64,000 bases of DNA. It comes from Winogradskyella ludwigii (GTDB lineage: Bacteria > Bacteroidota > Bacteroidia > Flavobacteriales > Flavobacteriaceae). The notes below the pieces were generated by a model. That model was not told where the DNA came from. It made no database searches and worked only from the letters and a program-made list of their open reading frames with translations. The position numbers and the translations under genes were made by a program. Location: contig NZ_JABFDF010000002.1 of NCBI RefSeq assembly GCF_013403985.1, positions 1 through 64,000 of the forward strand, given 5' to 3'. This document shows positions 16,201-25,137 of the stretch, one piece after another. Position 1 is the first letter of the stretch. Every line of letters starts with the position of its first letter.

Positions 16201-16923
16201 ATGGTAATTTTAGCAATTGTATTAATTATAGTATTGACTATAGTGATTGTGTGGGTAATTGATAAATTTGTTCCGAAGAAAATAAAGCCGGTAATTAATA
16301 TATTACTTTGGATTTTAATTATTTTCTTAGGTTACACAACTTATATGTCTGTATATAAAGAAATACAGTTTAATGAATTAAAAGAAAAACGTTTTTCTGT
16401 TGTTATTGATAGATTAATTGACATTAGAGATTCTGAATTAGCCTATAAAGATGTTAACGGATCTTACACAGACAATTTTGATAAGCTTATCAAATTTGTA
16501 GAAACAGGAAAAGTGCCAATTACACAAAGACGTGATACTTTAGTTTTAGATGAAGAGCGCACCAAAGCATTTGGTGGTGTAGAAACCATGAAAACTATTA
16601 CATTAATAGATACGCTAAGTTATTACTCTGTAAAAGATTCTCTTTTTAAAGGAAGTGATCGTTACAAAAAAATGATGGATGTTACTGTTGGTAAAGAAGG
16701 TGCTAAGTTTGTTCTTAAAGCTGGAAAATTAGATGAGTTTTCAGTATTTGAAGCAAGCGTAGATAAATCAATTGTTTTAGATGACCAAGAGCCTTACTTA
16801 GTAGAAAAAGAAAAACAAGTAGTATCTGTTGACGGTGTTAACGGTCCGGCTTTAAAAGTAGGTTCTATGGAAGAAGTGTTCACTAAAGGAAACTGGCCAA
16901 AAAGCTACACAAATAAAGAATAG
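16201..16923 (+). CDS. Conserved membrane-anchored protein upstream of DUF3822
   Basis: A 240-residue protein. The N-terminus has two hydrophobic helices (about residues 2-22 and 30-50); the rest is soluble, with a helical stretch (FNELKEKRFSVVIDRLIDIRDSELAYKDVNGSYTDNFDKLIKFV) that resembles the start of pilin-like or type II secretion-like folds. That likeness is an impression, not a family call. In Flavobacteriia this gene regularly precedes DUF3822 and rsmD, with the stop 1 base before the next start. Function unknown. Confidence 0.65.
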   Translation: MVILAIVLIIVLTIVIVWVIDKFVPKKIKPVINILLWILIIFLGYTTYMSVYKEIQFNELKEKRFSVVIDRLIDIRDSELAYKDVNGSYTDNFDKLIKFVETGKVPITQRRDTLVLDEERTKAFGGVETMKTITLIDTLSYYSVKDSLFKGSDRYKKMMDVTVGKEGAKFVLKAGKLDEFSVFEASVDKSIVLDDQEPYLVEKEKQVVSVDGVNGPALKVGSMEEVFTKGNWPKSYTNKE

Positions 16924-16924
16924 T

Positions 16925-17731
16925 TTGAAAATAAACGATATTAAAGAACTGTCCATTCAAATTAATTTGAATGGGCTTTCTTTTTGTATATTAAATAGAA
17001 CAACCAACACTATTGAATTTCTCAAAACTATTCCATTTGAACAAAAACTTACACCTATTGATGTTCTTAATGAGTTAAAAGCAGAATTAAGTAGTAACAC
17101 GGTTTTCTCTGGAGACTTTAATTCAGTGATTGTAATTCATCAAAATGAATTAGCAACATTAGTTCCTAAAAATCTATATGATGCAGAACATAAAGTCGAT
17201 TATCTAAAATTTAACTCAAAAATACTTAGAAACGATTTTATTACTGAAGATGAAATTGCTATAAATAATAGTGTAAATGTATACGTACCCTATGTAAACA
17301 TTAACAACTACATCTTTGAAACTTTTGGAGAGTTTGTTTACAAACATTCATCTAGTATACTAATAGATTCCATTTTACAAGATTCCAAAACGTCTGAAGA
17401 CTCCGTAGTTTACATCAATGTAAATACAGATACGATAGAATTAATAGTGGTAGAAAACAATAAACTTCAACTGTTTAATGTGTTTAACTATTATAGTAAA
17501 GAAGATTTTATCTATTATGTTTTATTCGTTTTCGAACAATTAAAACTCAATGCAGAAACCACACATATACAGTTAAGTGGCAATATTATAATCGGAGATG
17601 ACTTATATGTAATTCTCTATACTTATGTAAGAGATGTGACTTTTATAGAAAGAGCTTATGATTTTGTAATAGCTGCAGAAATAGACAAACGCTATTCTCA
17701 CCAACACTTTTTAATTTTAAATTCCTTTTAA
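16925..17731 (+). CDS. DUF3822 family protein
   Basis: A 268-residue protein that fits DUF3822, a Bacteroidota-specific family with an actin-like ATPase-type fold. Seen features: an N-terminal beta core (LSIQINLNGLSFCILNRTTNTIEFL), a middle segment VYVPYVNINNYIFETFGEFVYKHSSSILID and a C-terminal IQLSGNIIIGDDLYVILYTYVRDV. It begins with a TTG at 16925, right after the stop of the previous gene, and its last base overlaps the rsmD start, so translation is probably coupled. Its role with RsmD is unknown. Confidence 0.75.
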   Translation: MKINDIKELSIQINLNGLSFCILNRTTNTIEFLKTIPFEQKLTPIDVLNELKAELSSNTVFSGDFNSVIVIHQNELATLVPKNLYDAEHKVDYLKFNSKILRNDFITEDEIAINNSVNVYVPYVNINNYIFETFGEFVYKHSSSILIDSILQDSKTSEDSVVYINVNTDTIELIVVENNKLQLFNVFNYYSKEDFIYYVLFVFEQLKLNAETTHIQLSGNIIIGDDLYVILYTYVRDVTFIERAYDFVIAAEIDKRYSHQHFLILNSF

Positions 17732-18288
17732 TGCGTATAATATCTGGATTGTATAAAGGCAGACGTATAACTGCCCCTAAAAAATTACCTGTAAGACCAA
17801 CTACAGATATGGCTAAGGAAGCCCTTTTTAATATTTTGAACAATCAATATTATTTTGATGACATTTCTGTGTTAGATTTGTTTTCTGGAACTGGTAATAT
17901 TAGTTATGAATTTGCATCAAGAGGAGCAGAAAACGTTACTGCTGTAGATGCTAATTTTGGTTGTATTAAATTTATAAATGAAACAGCCGAAGATTTTGAC
18001 ATGACCATTACCACTATTAAAAGTGATGTTTTTAAATTTTTAGAAAAGTCTAAACAAAAGCACGATATCATTTTTGCAGATCCTCCTTATGCACTTGAAT
18101 TGGATGCCTTTTCAAAAATCCCAGAATTAGTCTTTAAAAATGAATTATTAGAAGACAACGGCATATTGGTTGTAGAACACTCAAAACATACCGATTTGAG
18201 CCAATTACAATATTTTGCCTATTCTAAAGGTTATGGAGGTAATATGTTTAGCTTTTTTGAACGACCAACTTTAGAAGCCGTAAAATAA
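17731..18288 (+). CDS. rsmD: 16S rRNA (guanine-966-N2)-methyltransferase RsmD
   Basis: A 185-residue SAM-dependent methyltransferase that modifies G966 of 16S rRNA. The N-terminus MRIISGLYKGRRI and RPTTDMAKEALFNIL are the RsmD signature; VLDLFSGTGNISYEFASRGA is the SAM-binding motif I, and FADPPYALE holds the catalytic DPPY. The length equals the family norm. It closes the operon that begins at 16201 and is followed by a bidirectional terminator. Confidence 0.95.
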   Translation: MRIISGLYKGRRITAPKKLPVRPTTDMAKEALFNILNNQYYFDDISVLDLFSGTGNISYEFASRGAENVTAVDANFGCIKFINETAEDFDMTITTIKSDVFKFLEKSKQKHDIIFADPPYALELDAFSKIPELVFKNELLEDNGILVVEHSKHTDLSQLQYFAYSKGYGGNMFSFFERPTLEAVK

Positions 18289-18324
18289 AGCACAACGATA
18301 CATCAAAAACACTATAACAAAACA

Positions 18325-18350
18325 AAGCTCTTTGAACTATCAAAGAGCTT
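18325..18350. terminator. Bidirectional terminator between rsmD and rnpB
   Basis: AAGCTCTTTG (18325-18334) and CAAAGAGCTT (18341-18350) form a perfect 10-bp stem with a 6-base loop. On the minus strand TTTGTTTT follows, so it can end the RNase P RNA; on the plus strand GTTTGTTT follows for rsmD. Confidence 0.8.
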
Positions 18351-18362
18351 GTTTGTTTAAGT

Positions 18363-18687
18363 AAATCTATAAGCCGAATTCTGTACGTTTTCTTTTCATG
18401 AAATGAATTCCTAAAAAGAAAAGCCCTTATCATTTATCTACGCTTACTGTTGCCAGCAAACTTTAGCTGCCTACCCTCTAACAATCGCGCGTGTACGCTC
18501 AAACGTTAGTATACATGACATTGCACCACATAGAGTTTACCTGGTTTCACTACAGCATTACCTGTACATACTTTCTGTTGCACTTTTCCTCACCTTTCGA
18601 TGGGTGGCTGTTAGCCACTATGATTGCACTATGGTGTTCGGACTTTCCTACCCTAAATAAATTTAGAATCGATAAGGCGATCTACTT
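18363..18687 (-). ncRNA. rnpB: RNase P RNA (bacterial type A)
   Basis: On the minus strand the 5' part reads GGTAGGAAAGTCCGAACA, the universally conserved P4/CR I segment, and the 3' part reads ACAGAATTCGGCTTATAG, the conserved 3' pairing partner. The spacing of about 325 bases, stem-loops between them and the convergent terminator fit a type A ribozyme. The ends are approximate: 5' end set about five bases after the promoter box, 3' end after the GGCTTATAG motif. It cleaves 5' leaders from pre-tRNAs; the protein subunit gene rnpA is not in this window. Confidence 0.93.
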
Positions 18688-18691
18688 GTTG

Positions 18692-18699
18692 CAAAAGTA
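18692..18699 (-). promoter_or_regulatory. rnpB promoter -7 box
   Basis: On the minus strand TACTTTTG matches TAnnTTTG and is immediately followed by the RNase P RNA. The expected -33 TTG is not evident, so the box is supported mainly by its position. Confidence 0.6.
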
Positions 18700-18763
18700 C
18701 ATAAATTGTTAATAACTCATCTTAAATTTTAATTCATATAAACAGCTATTAATTGGTTATTCT

Positions 18764-18771
18764 TAAATTTG
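18764..18771 (+). promoter_or_regulatory. Possible dnaX -7 box
   Basis: TAAATTTG fits TAnnTTTG and lies about 62 bases upstream of the TTG start of dnaX. No -33 element is clear. Confidence 0.4.
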
Positions 18772-18833
18772 TAATTCAGTTACTTATTTAAGTTTAATAA
18801 CATCGAAGGATGTTTAATATAGTGCCGTAAATA

Positions 18834-20555
18834 TTGGAACATTTTGTAGTATCAGCTCGTAAATACAGACCACAGACCTTTCAGGATGTTGTGGGCCAGC
18901 AAGCTATTACCAATACATTACTCAATGCTATAGAAAACAATCACTTAGCGCAAGCCTTATTATTTACTGGACCAAGAGGAGTTGGTAAAACAACATGTGC
19001 TCGTATTTTGTCTAAAATGATAAATAGTGATGGTAACACTTCAGAAGACGAAGATTTTGCCTTTAATATATTTGAACTCGATGCTGCATCTAACAACTCT
19101 GTAGATGACATTAGAAGTTTAACTGATCAAGTTAGGATTCCACCACAAGTAGGAAAGTATAAAGTTTATATTATTGATGAGGTACACATGTTATCTCAAG
19201 CCGCTTTTAATGCGTTTCTTAAAACATTAGAAGAGCCACCAAAGCACTGTATTTTCATTTTAGCAACAACAGAGAAGCATAAAATTATCCCAACGATATT
19301 ATCGCGTTGTCAGATTTTTGATTTTAAGCGTATCACGGTTTCAGATGCTAAAGAATATTTAAAATATATTGCCAAAGAACAAGGTGTTACCGCAGAAGAT
19401 GATGCCTTACACATTATTGCTCAAAAAGCAGATGGTGCTATGCGAGATGCCTTATCTATTTTTGACCGCGTGGTTAGTTTTTCTGGTAAAAACTTAACAA
19501 GACAGGCCGTTACTGAGAATTTAAACGTTCTAGATTACGAAACCTATTTTACAAGTACTGACTTTATTTTAGAAAATAAGATTCCTGATTTACTAGTACA
19601 ATTTAACACCATTCTTTCTAAAGGTTTTGATGGCCATCATTATATTGCTGGTTTAGCCTCTCATTTTAGAGATTTAATGGTTTGTAAAAATCCGGCGACT
19701 ATTCCATTGTTAGAAGTTGGTGAAGATACGAGCCAGAAATACATGGAACAATCACAGAAAACATCTCATAGTTTTCTCATGGAAGGGATTCGGTTGGCTA
19801 ATGACTGCGACCTTAAATATAAGACCAGTAAAAATCAACGCTTATTAGTTGAATTAACGCTTATGCAACTTGCCTCTATCACTTTTGATGGAGAAAAAAA
19901 AAATCTTAAGCACTTCATAATACCACCTTCGTATTTTAGAGCAAAAGGTATTACTCCTATTCCTGTTACAAAACCTAAAGCGGAAGCTCCTGCAAAAGCT
20001 ATCGTTTCAAAAGAAGCTGTAATTGCGCAAGCCCCAGTTTCAACAATTCAAAATCCAGTTGTTAATACTCCTAAAATAGCCATAAGTCAGTCTAAAAAGT
20101 CCACATCTGGTTTATCCTTAAAAAGCATAAGAGAAAAGCGAGCACATCAATTACGACAAATGGAAGTTGTTATTGACGAAGACAACTTACCAAAACAGCC
20201 AGTAAAACAAGAAGCTTTAACAGAAGCTTGGAAAGAGTACACCGCTAAAATGGATCAGAAAGGTGAAAAAATCATGGCGTCTATTTTACAAATGGATATG
20301 CCTAAATTAAAAGACACTACCATTTACTTAACATATTCTAATAATACCAATAAAATTGAATTGGAGCGTGCAGAGTTTCCATTAATGGCTTTTTTAAAGA
20401 AGAAATTACTGAATTACGACCTTAAATTAGATATTACAGTTAACGAAGAAGTGGCTAAAAAATACGCATTTACGCCTTTAGAGAAATACGAAAAGTTAGC
20501 AGAAAAAAATCCTAACCTCGAGGTTTTAAGACAGACTTTTGGATTAGACATATAG
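18834..20555 (+). CDS. dnaX: DNA polymerase III subunits gamma/tau DnaX
   Basis: A 573-residue clamp-loader ATPase. The start is a TTG (18834; MEHFVVSARKYRPQTF). Walker A is GPRGVGKTT (46-54), Walker B is VYIIDEVHML, sensor 1 is TEKHKIIPTILSRCQ, and AMRDALSIFD is sensor 2. C-terminal part (about 380-573) is the tau-specific region that contacts DnaB and the polymerase. The usual zinc-binding Cys module between Walker A and the ELDAAS motif is absent: only C55 remains, and the segment is short. I believe this is common in Flavobacteriia. No slippery heptamer for making gamma was looked for in detail. Confidence 0.95.
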   Translation: MEHFVVSARKYRPQTFQDVVGQQAITNTLLNAIENNHLAQALLFTGPRGVGKTTCARILSKMINSDGNTSEDEDFAFNIFELDAASNNSVDDIRSLTDQVRIPPQVGKYKVYIIDEVHMLSQAAFNAFLKTLEEPPKHCIFILATTEKHKIIPTILSRCQIFDFKRITVSDAKEYLKYIAKEQGVTAEDDALHIIAQKADGAMRDALSIFDRVVSFSGKNLTRQAVTENLNVLDYETYFTSTDFILENKIPDLLVQFNTILSKGFDGHHYIAGLASHFRDLMVCKNPATIPLLEVGEDTSQKYMEQSQKTSHSFLMEGIRLANDCDLKYKTSKNQRLLVELTLMQLASITFDGEKKNLKHFIIPPSYFRAKGITPIPVTKPKAEAPAKAIVSKEAVIAQAPVSTIQNPVVNTPKIAISQSKKSTSGLSLKSIREKRAHQLRQMEVVIDEDNLPKQPVKQEALTEAWKEYTAKMDQKGEKIMASILQMDMPKLKDTTIYLTYSNNTNKIELERAEFPLMAFLKKKLLNYDLKLDITVNEEVAKKYAFTPLEKYEKLAEKNPNLEVLRQTFGLDI

Positions 20556-20616
20556 TCGATAATGGATATTTATTCCATATGAATTGATATCATTAGAATT
20601 TATAAAATCATAACGA

Positions 20617-20784
20617 ATGAAAAAACACCTACCTTTAGTAGTTCTTATGGCTAGTGCGCTTTTAATTATTATCAATTTTATATTTGCAGAAAAATTTGAT
20701 CGTAGTTTTTGGATATCTACCATATCAAGTCTTTTAATTATTATTTCTATGGTTTTAACCATTAAAGAGCAAAAAAATAAATAA
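20617..20784 (+). CDS. Tiny two-helix membrane protein
   Basis: A 55-residue frame starting MKKHLPLVVLMASALLIIIN, with two hydrophobic helices (about 5-23 and 33-48) and a lysine-rich end (KEQKNK). The ATG at 20617 follows a short AT-rich leader, and the next gene starts 24 bases after the stop, so they may be one transcript. The charge pattern supports an inner-membrane protein. Family unknown. Confidence 0.5.
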   Translation: MKKHLPLVVLMASALLIIINFIFAEKFDRSFWISTISSLLIIISMVLTIKEQKNK

Positions 20785-20808
20785 TCAATTTATTTAAAAA
20801 TCAATTAG

Positions 20809-21390
20809 ATGAAACATTTATTAGGACTTTTAATCATCATAATTAGCTTCACGAGCTGCGAAGGCCGAAAAACAAAAAGTCAAGCCTTATCTGAAAGTAT
20901 ACAAAAGTTTAATAAAACTGTTAATTTTGAAACCAACACCTTTATACCAGAAACCTATTTAGAACAAGAAATAGATACGTTAATGAGTAATGGATATCGC
21001 GTGAAGATAAAGACCTATGCTGATATGTCTAATGCTGTTCAGTTTTCAAAAATAAAAGACACCATAAACCAACAGACACATTATAGAAATTTCAAGTTTG
21101 ATATTCTTGTAGAAAAAGAAGGTCAACTCATTTATAAAGAAAGTTTTGATAAACACAAAGCAAATCAACTTTTTGGTTATCGCGATGATTATGTACCAGA
21201 TTCTCCACTATATGACTTTGATAAACTAGGCGTCTTACAATCTATACAAGTAGATGACGAACCTTCATTAAAAAACACAGTACTTATAGATGTTATTTAT
21301 GCAATACCAGAAAGCAACCGCTCTGCGATCCATACCCTATTTGTTAATGATAATGGAACTATAAATATGGTACATGTAACACAAAAATAA
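20809..21390 (+). CDS. Conserved lipoprotein upstream of miaE
   Basis: A 193-residue lipoprotein: lipobox SFTSC with Cys17, followed by EGRKTKSQ. The mature part has a long N-terminal helix-like stretch (SESIQKFNKTVNFETNTFIPETYLEQEIDTLMSNGYRVKIK) and then a beta-rich domain. No family is recognised with confidence. It lies 2 bases upstream of miaE, so the two are co-transcribed, but a functional link is not evident. Confidence 0.6.
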   Translation: MKHLLGLLIIIISFTSCEGRKTKSQALSESIQKFNKTVNFETNTFIPETYLEQEIDTLMSNGYRVKIKTYADMSNAVQFSKIKDTINQQTHYRNFKFDILVEKEGQLIYKESFDKHKANQLFGYRDDYVPDSPLYDFDKLGVLQSIQVDDEPSLKNTVLIDVIYAIPESNRSAIHTLFVNDNGTINMVHVTQK

Positions 21391-21392
21391 TT

Positions 21393-21974
21393 ATGTTAGG
21401 ACTAAAATTACCAACCGACCCTAGATGGGTAAATATTGTTGAAAAGAATATTGAAGAGATCTTAACAGATCATGCCTATTGCGAACAAAAAGCTGCAAGT
21501 ACTGCTATTTCATTAATTGTAGGTTTCCCGGAATACACGGAACTTGTACAAGAAATGGTAGCCTTAGCTACCGAAGAAATGAGCCATTTTAAAATGGTAC
21601 ATGATAGACTCTTAGAAAACGGCTGGACATTGGGAAGAGATAGAAAAGACGATTATGTAATTGCCCTTATAAAGTTTTTTCCTAAAGGAGGCAGCAGAAC
21701 AACGCAGTTAGTACATCGTTTGCTTTACGCTGCTCTTATTGAAGCACGAAGCTGTGAGCGTTTTAGATTACTATCTGAAGAACTAGAAGACAAAAAACTA
21801 GCCAAGTTTTATAAAAAACTGATGATTAGTGAAGCAGGACACTATACGATGTTTTTAAATTTTGCTAGACAATATGGAGACCGAAAAGAGGTTGACGAAA
21901 AATGGGATCAACTTCTTGATTACGAAGCTAGTATTATGAAAAACTTAGGAGACAAGGAAACTATTCATGGATAA
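21393..21974 (+). CDS. miaE: tRNA-(ms2io6A)-hydroxylase-like diiron protein
   Basis: A 193-residue MiaE-family protein, which hydroxylates the isopentenyl group of modified A37 in tRNAs. The ferritin-like diiron site is visible in four segments: DHAYCEQKAAS, ATEEMSHFKMV, EARSCERFRLL and SEAGHYTMFL, each supplying Glu or His ligands. The length fits the family. MiaA and MiaB are needed to make its substrate and would be elsewhere. A TAATTTTG box overlaps the stop codon and may drive the next gene. Confidence 0.9.
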   Translation: MLGLKLPTDPRWVNIVEKNIEEILTDHAYCEQKAASTAISLIVGFPEYTELVQEMVALATEEMSHFKMVHDRLLENGWTLGRDRKDDYVIALIKFFPKGGSRTTQLVHRLLYAALIEARSCERFRLLSEELEDKKLAKFYKKLMISEAGHYTMFLNFARQYGDRKEVDEKWDQLLDYEASIMKNLGDKETIHG

Positions 21975-22009
21975 TTTTGTAGCTTTAGCATAATCAAAAG
22001 ATATTCATT

Positions 22010-23545
22010 ATGAAAAAAATCTACTTAGCCTTTATTTTCTTATCATCAATTTGTTATTCTCAAGACGAAGCATTATTAGGTCAATGGACCATGAATTCAT
22101 TCTTTGAATTCGATGTCATTTATGAGACCCCTTCCAATCCAATTACAATAGAAATTAATAGTAATAGTATAACGATTCAAAGTTATTGCGGTAACACCTA
22201 TCTCGATTTATATACAACATCCACCACAGAAAATATTATTGAAATTACTGAATCAAATTGGGACCTCTCTACTTGTAGTGAAGACAACGTCGGTTGGGAA
22301 ACAGCTATTAGTCTTCTTTTCAATATTAACGATGGAGCTCCTAATGATTTAACTTATAGTATAACCGAGAATGGCACCACCACTTCTTTAGAACTAAACC
22401 GTATACTTTTTACCAATGATGAAACACCCGAAGGTGTAACTGGGTACTTTACAAAAATCAATACTCCTAATGAGCAAATAGTTGATAATTGGTATTTAAA
22501 ATCTGTTACTAAAAATGGGGCAACTTATAACAATGTGTATGATAATTTACCTATTACTTTTACAAATACTAATGACTCGGACAATTACTTAGAATTTTCC
22601 GCCTCATCATCGTGTAATTATATAAATGGCTCATATTCTTCAACAGATACTGAGATTACAATTAATCAAGCTACCATCACATTAGCAGATTGCTATAATC
22701 AACCTAACGGCATTTACGAGAATTTATATTTACCAGTTTTAACTAATAATTACACTTATCCTAGTATTCACTCTTATGTAATATCTGGTAACGGAGACGA
22801 ACAAACGTTAACACTTAGTAACGCTAATGGAGATTCAATAGTGTACCAGAAAACAGAAACAAACGCTGTATTAATTAGAGATTGGTATTTACAAGCCGTA
22901 ACAGATAATGGAATAACATACAACCAACAATCTACAGAATCACCCAGTCTAAATTTTGGATCTGAACCTGATATTATTTTTGGGTTAATTCCCTTTGATG
23001 GCACTGGAGTCTGCAACACATTTAATGGAGATTATGATATTTATCTAGGTAATGGAGATGAAATTGATATTTTAAATTTTACACCAACAACAAATGTTTG
23101 CGATCCATCTAGCGACTTTGAAAATGCCTATTTTTCATTATTAAATGATGAACCTGCAAATACCTTTAGTTTTGAAATTATAAATAATGGCGAAAATTTA
23201 ATCCTGACAAGTCTTTCTGCCAGTGAAGATCGTTCTGCTACTGACACCAACACCGTTATAACATTTAGTAAGCAAGTCCTTTCTACAACTAATTTTGATC
23301 GTAAAACTCAATTAATAAGCATTATAAAGAATCCTGCTGAGGATAATTTGTTACTAGAAATCTCTGATGATTTATTATTTCAAAATTTAAAGTATTCAAT
23401 ATTTAACACAGAAGGAAAATTAGTTTCAAATTCAGAATTAAATACAACAAGCATAAATATGAACAGCTTATTATCTGGACTTTATTTTATAAGTTTCAGT
23501 GCTGATAATGGTACCATACAGACTTTAAAATTTGTTAAAAAATAA
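22010..23545 (+). CDS. T9SS type A secreted protein with lipocalin/META-like repeats
   Basis: A 511-residue secreted protein with a signal peptide (residues 1-18, ending ICYSQ). Three similar modules follow, each opening with a conserved W: LLGQWTMNSF (about 26), VDNWYLKSVTKNGATYNN (about 160) and IRDWYLQAVTDNGITYNQ (about 290), with cysteine pairs in each (CNYINGSY, CNTFNGDY). This is the pattern of the META/lipocalin-like domain repeated. Residues about 435-511 (IIKNPAEDNLLLEISDDL... GLYFISFSADNGTIQTLKFVKK) are a type A T9SS sorting domain, so the protein is exported to the cell surface or released. Function of the repeats unknown. Confidence 0.8.
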   Translation: MKKIYLAFIFLSSICYSQDEALLGQWTMNSFFEFDVIYETPSNPITIEINSNSITIQSYCGNTYLDLYTTSTTENIIEITESNWDLSTCSEDNVGWETAISLLFNINDGAPNDLTYSITENGTTTSLELNRILFTNDETPEGVTGYFTKINTPNEQIVDNWYLKSVTKNGATYNNVYDNLPITFTNTNDSDNYLEFSASSSCNYINGSYSSTDTEITINQATITLADCYNQPNGIYENLYLPVLTNNYTYPSIHSYVISGNGDEQTLTLSNANGDSIVYQKTETNAVLIRDWYLQAVTDNGITYNQQSTESPSLNFGSEPDIIFGLIPFDGTGVCNTFNGDYDIYLGNGDEIDILNFTPTTNVCDPSSDFENAYFSLLNDEPANTFSFEIINNGENLILTSLSASEDRSATDTNTVITFSKQVLSTTNFDRKTQLISIIKNPAEDNLLLEISDDLLFQNLKYSIFNTEGKLVSNSELNTTSINMNSLLSGLYFISFSADNGTIQTLKFVKK

Positions 23546-23568
23546 AGCCTCAACAAAAGTTAAGGCTT
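23545..23568 (+). terminator. Terminator after T9SS cargo gene
   Basis: AAGCCTCAAC and GTTAAGGCTT pair with one mismatch around AAAA, beginning at the stop of the gene. A weak T-rich stretch follows; it could also serve the convergent gene at 23595. Confidence 0.55.
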
Positions 23569-23594
23569 ATAAAATATATTGTAAGTGATATGTT

Positions 23595-24125
23595 TTAGAG
23601 TTTTATTCCAAAACCAAATTGCATAACATGATTTTTAGCTTCTAAATCTGTTGAATCTTCATCGAGGATATTAGTGATTCCGTAATAATATCTTACATCA
23701 AGAAACAATTCGTCTGTGATCATATATTCTACTCCTGCTACTCCAGAAAATGCAAACGTAGAAAAACCATCTCTATAGCCCCAAGTTTTTAATGCTATTT
23801 GTGGTCCGGCGCCTATAGTAAGATCATCAGACAATGCAAATCTTAAAAGAATTGGAAGTTTAATATAATCTGCTCTAAGGTTACGATCTTCTGCACCTTC
23901 TGCAGACCATTGTAATTCTGTTAGTAGCGATAAATCATCCGAAAGACTAAAATCTACGAAGCCACCAAAAGCAAAACCATTTCTGTGTTTGTTTTCAAAA
24001 TTAGCATCTGGATCAAAATCTAAGTTAGATACATTAAGTGCGCCTCTAACTCCATATAGAATATCTTGAGACATTACAATTGATGTTGCCGAAACAAATA
24101 ATAAGGCAAATAAATATTTTTTCAT
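23595..24125 (-). CDS. Outer-membrane beta-barrel (OmpX/PorT-like) protein
   Basis: A 176-residue protein with a signal peptide (ends TSIVMSQ, cleavage near residue 19) and repeated amphipathic strands ending in aromatic residues, closing with VMQFGFGIKL, a normal C-terminal strand for BamA-dependent barrels. Eight strands would fit the length. The start pattern DILYGVRGALNVSNLDFDP resembles the flavobacterial outer-membrane beta-barrel (PF13568-type) group. Ligand or function unknown. It is convergent with the gene before and stands alone. Confidence 0.8.
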   Translation of the reverse strand: MKKYLFALLFVSATSIVMSQDILYGVRGALNVSNLDFDPDANFENKHRNGFAFGGFVDFSLSDDLSLLTELQWSAEGAEDRNLRADYIKLPILLRFALSDDLTIGAGPQIALKTWGYRDGFSTFAFSGVAGVEYMITDELFLDVRYYYGITNILDEDSTDLEAKNHVMQFGFGIKL

Positions 24126-24229
24126 AATTTTCGATTTGAGAATTCGAAGATAAATTAAATAATAATTTAAGGATAATTTATAGGTTTATTATAAAAAATA
24201 TCGGTCGAATGGGTTGTTTATTGCTTAAT

Positions 24230-25135
24230 TTATAGCTCTACACTAGAAACAGTTTCAAAATACATACTTTTTATAATACCATCAGAAAGTCCAATTTTTG
24301 GTACGTAAATATCTTTTGAACCACTCCATTTCATCGCCGATAAATAAATTCGGGTTGCAGGAATAATAACATCTGCTCTATCTTGATTTAGATTTAACTT
24401 TGTTATACGTTCTTCATAAGAATAATTCTGCAACATCTTATAGTAACTGGTTAGATAAAAATAAGTTAACGGCTTACCAGCATCTTTACCTGAGATTTTA
24501 AAAATTTTGTTAATGTTACCACCAGAACCTATCAACTCTATTTTATCATACTGCTTAGTATTGTCTTTAATCCAGTACTCTAATTCTTGCCAAGTTTCAT
24601 TTTTAACAATATCATTTAATAACCTTACTGTTCCTATTTTAAATGACCTAGACTGTTTTTTATCGCCGTTATGGATGATAGAAAACTCAGTACTTCCTCC
24701 ACCAACATCTACGTACAAATAAGTTTTATTAGGATTTATAAAGGATTGCAAGTCGGTTGCCGCAATAATAGCTGCTTCTTCCTCTCCATCAATAATCTCT
24801 ATATTTATACCACAAGTTTCTAATATCTTTTCTGATAATGGAATGCTATTTTTAGCCTCTCGCATTGCCGATGTTGCACAAGCTTTATAACGTGTTACTC
24901 CATGTGATTTTATAATAAGACTAAACGCTTTCATTGTATCAATCATACGTTCTTGGTTATATTCAGATATTTCACCTTTAAGAAAAACATCTGCTCCCAA
25001 TCTAATAGGCACACGAACTAAGGAATTTTTTTTAAAAATGGTAGGTTCGTTGTCTTGTTCTATAATATTAGAGATTAATAACCTAACGGCGTTAGATCCA
25101 ATATCTATTGCTGCATATTTCTGTATTTTCAGCAT
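24230..25135 (-). CDS. ppx: Exopolyphosphatase / Ppx-GppA phosphatase
   Basis: A 301-residue Ppx/GppA-family enzyme that removes phosphate from polyphosphate or pppGpp. The actin-like ATPase motifs are visible: AAIDIGSNAVRLLI (phosphate 1), YLYVDVGGGSTEFS (phosphate 2) and IGSGGNINKI (adenosine). It lacks the C-terminal HD domain of the long Ppx form, as is usual for the short Bacteroidota type. It starts 2 bases after the ppk1 stop, so sixA-ppk1-ppx form an operon. Whether it prefers polyP or pppGpp cannot be told from the sequence. Confidence 0.88.
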   Translation of the reverse strand: MLKIQKYAAIDIGSNAVRLLISNIIEQDNEPTIFKKNSLVRVPIRLGADVFLKGEISEYNQERMIDTMKAFSLIIKSHGVTRYKACATSAMREAKNSIPLSEKILETCGINIEIIDGEEEAAIIAATDLQSFINPNKTYLYVDVGGGSTEFSIIHNGDKKQSRSFKIGTVRLLNDIVKNETWQELEYWIKDNTKQYDKIELIGSGGNINKIFKISGKDAGKPLTYFYLTSYYKMLQNYSYEERITKLNLNQDRADVIIPATRIYLSAMKWSGSKDIYVPKIGLSDGIIKSMYFETVSSVEL

Positions 25136-25137
25136 AA

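Noticed and set aside
18491-18712. A 73-codon open frame on the plus strand
   Set aside because: It lies across the RNase P RNA on the other strand and has no protein-like features.
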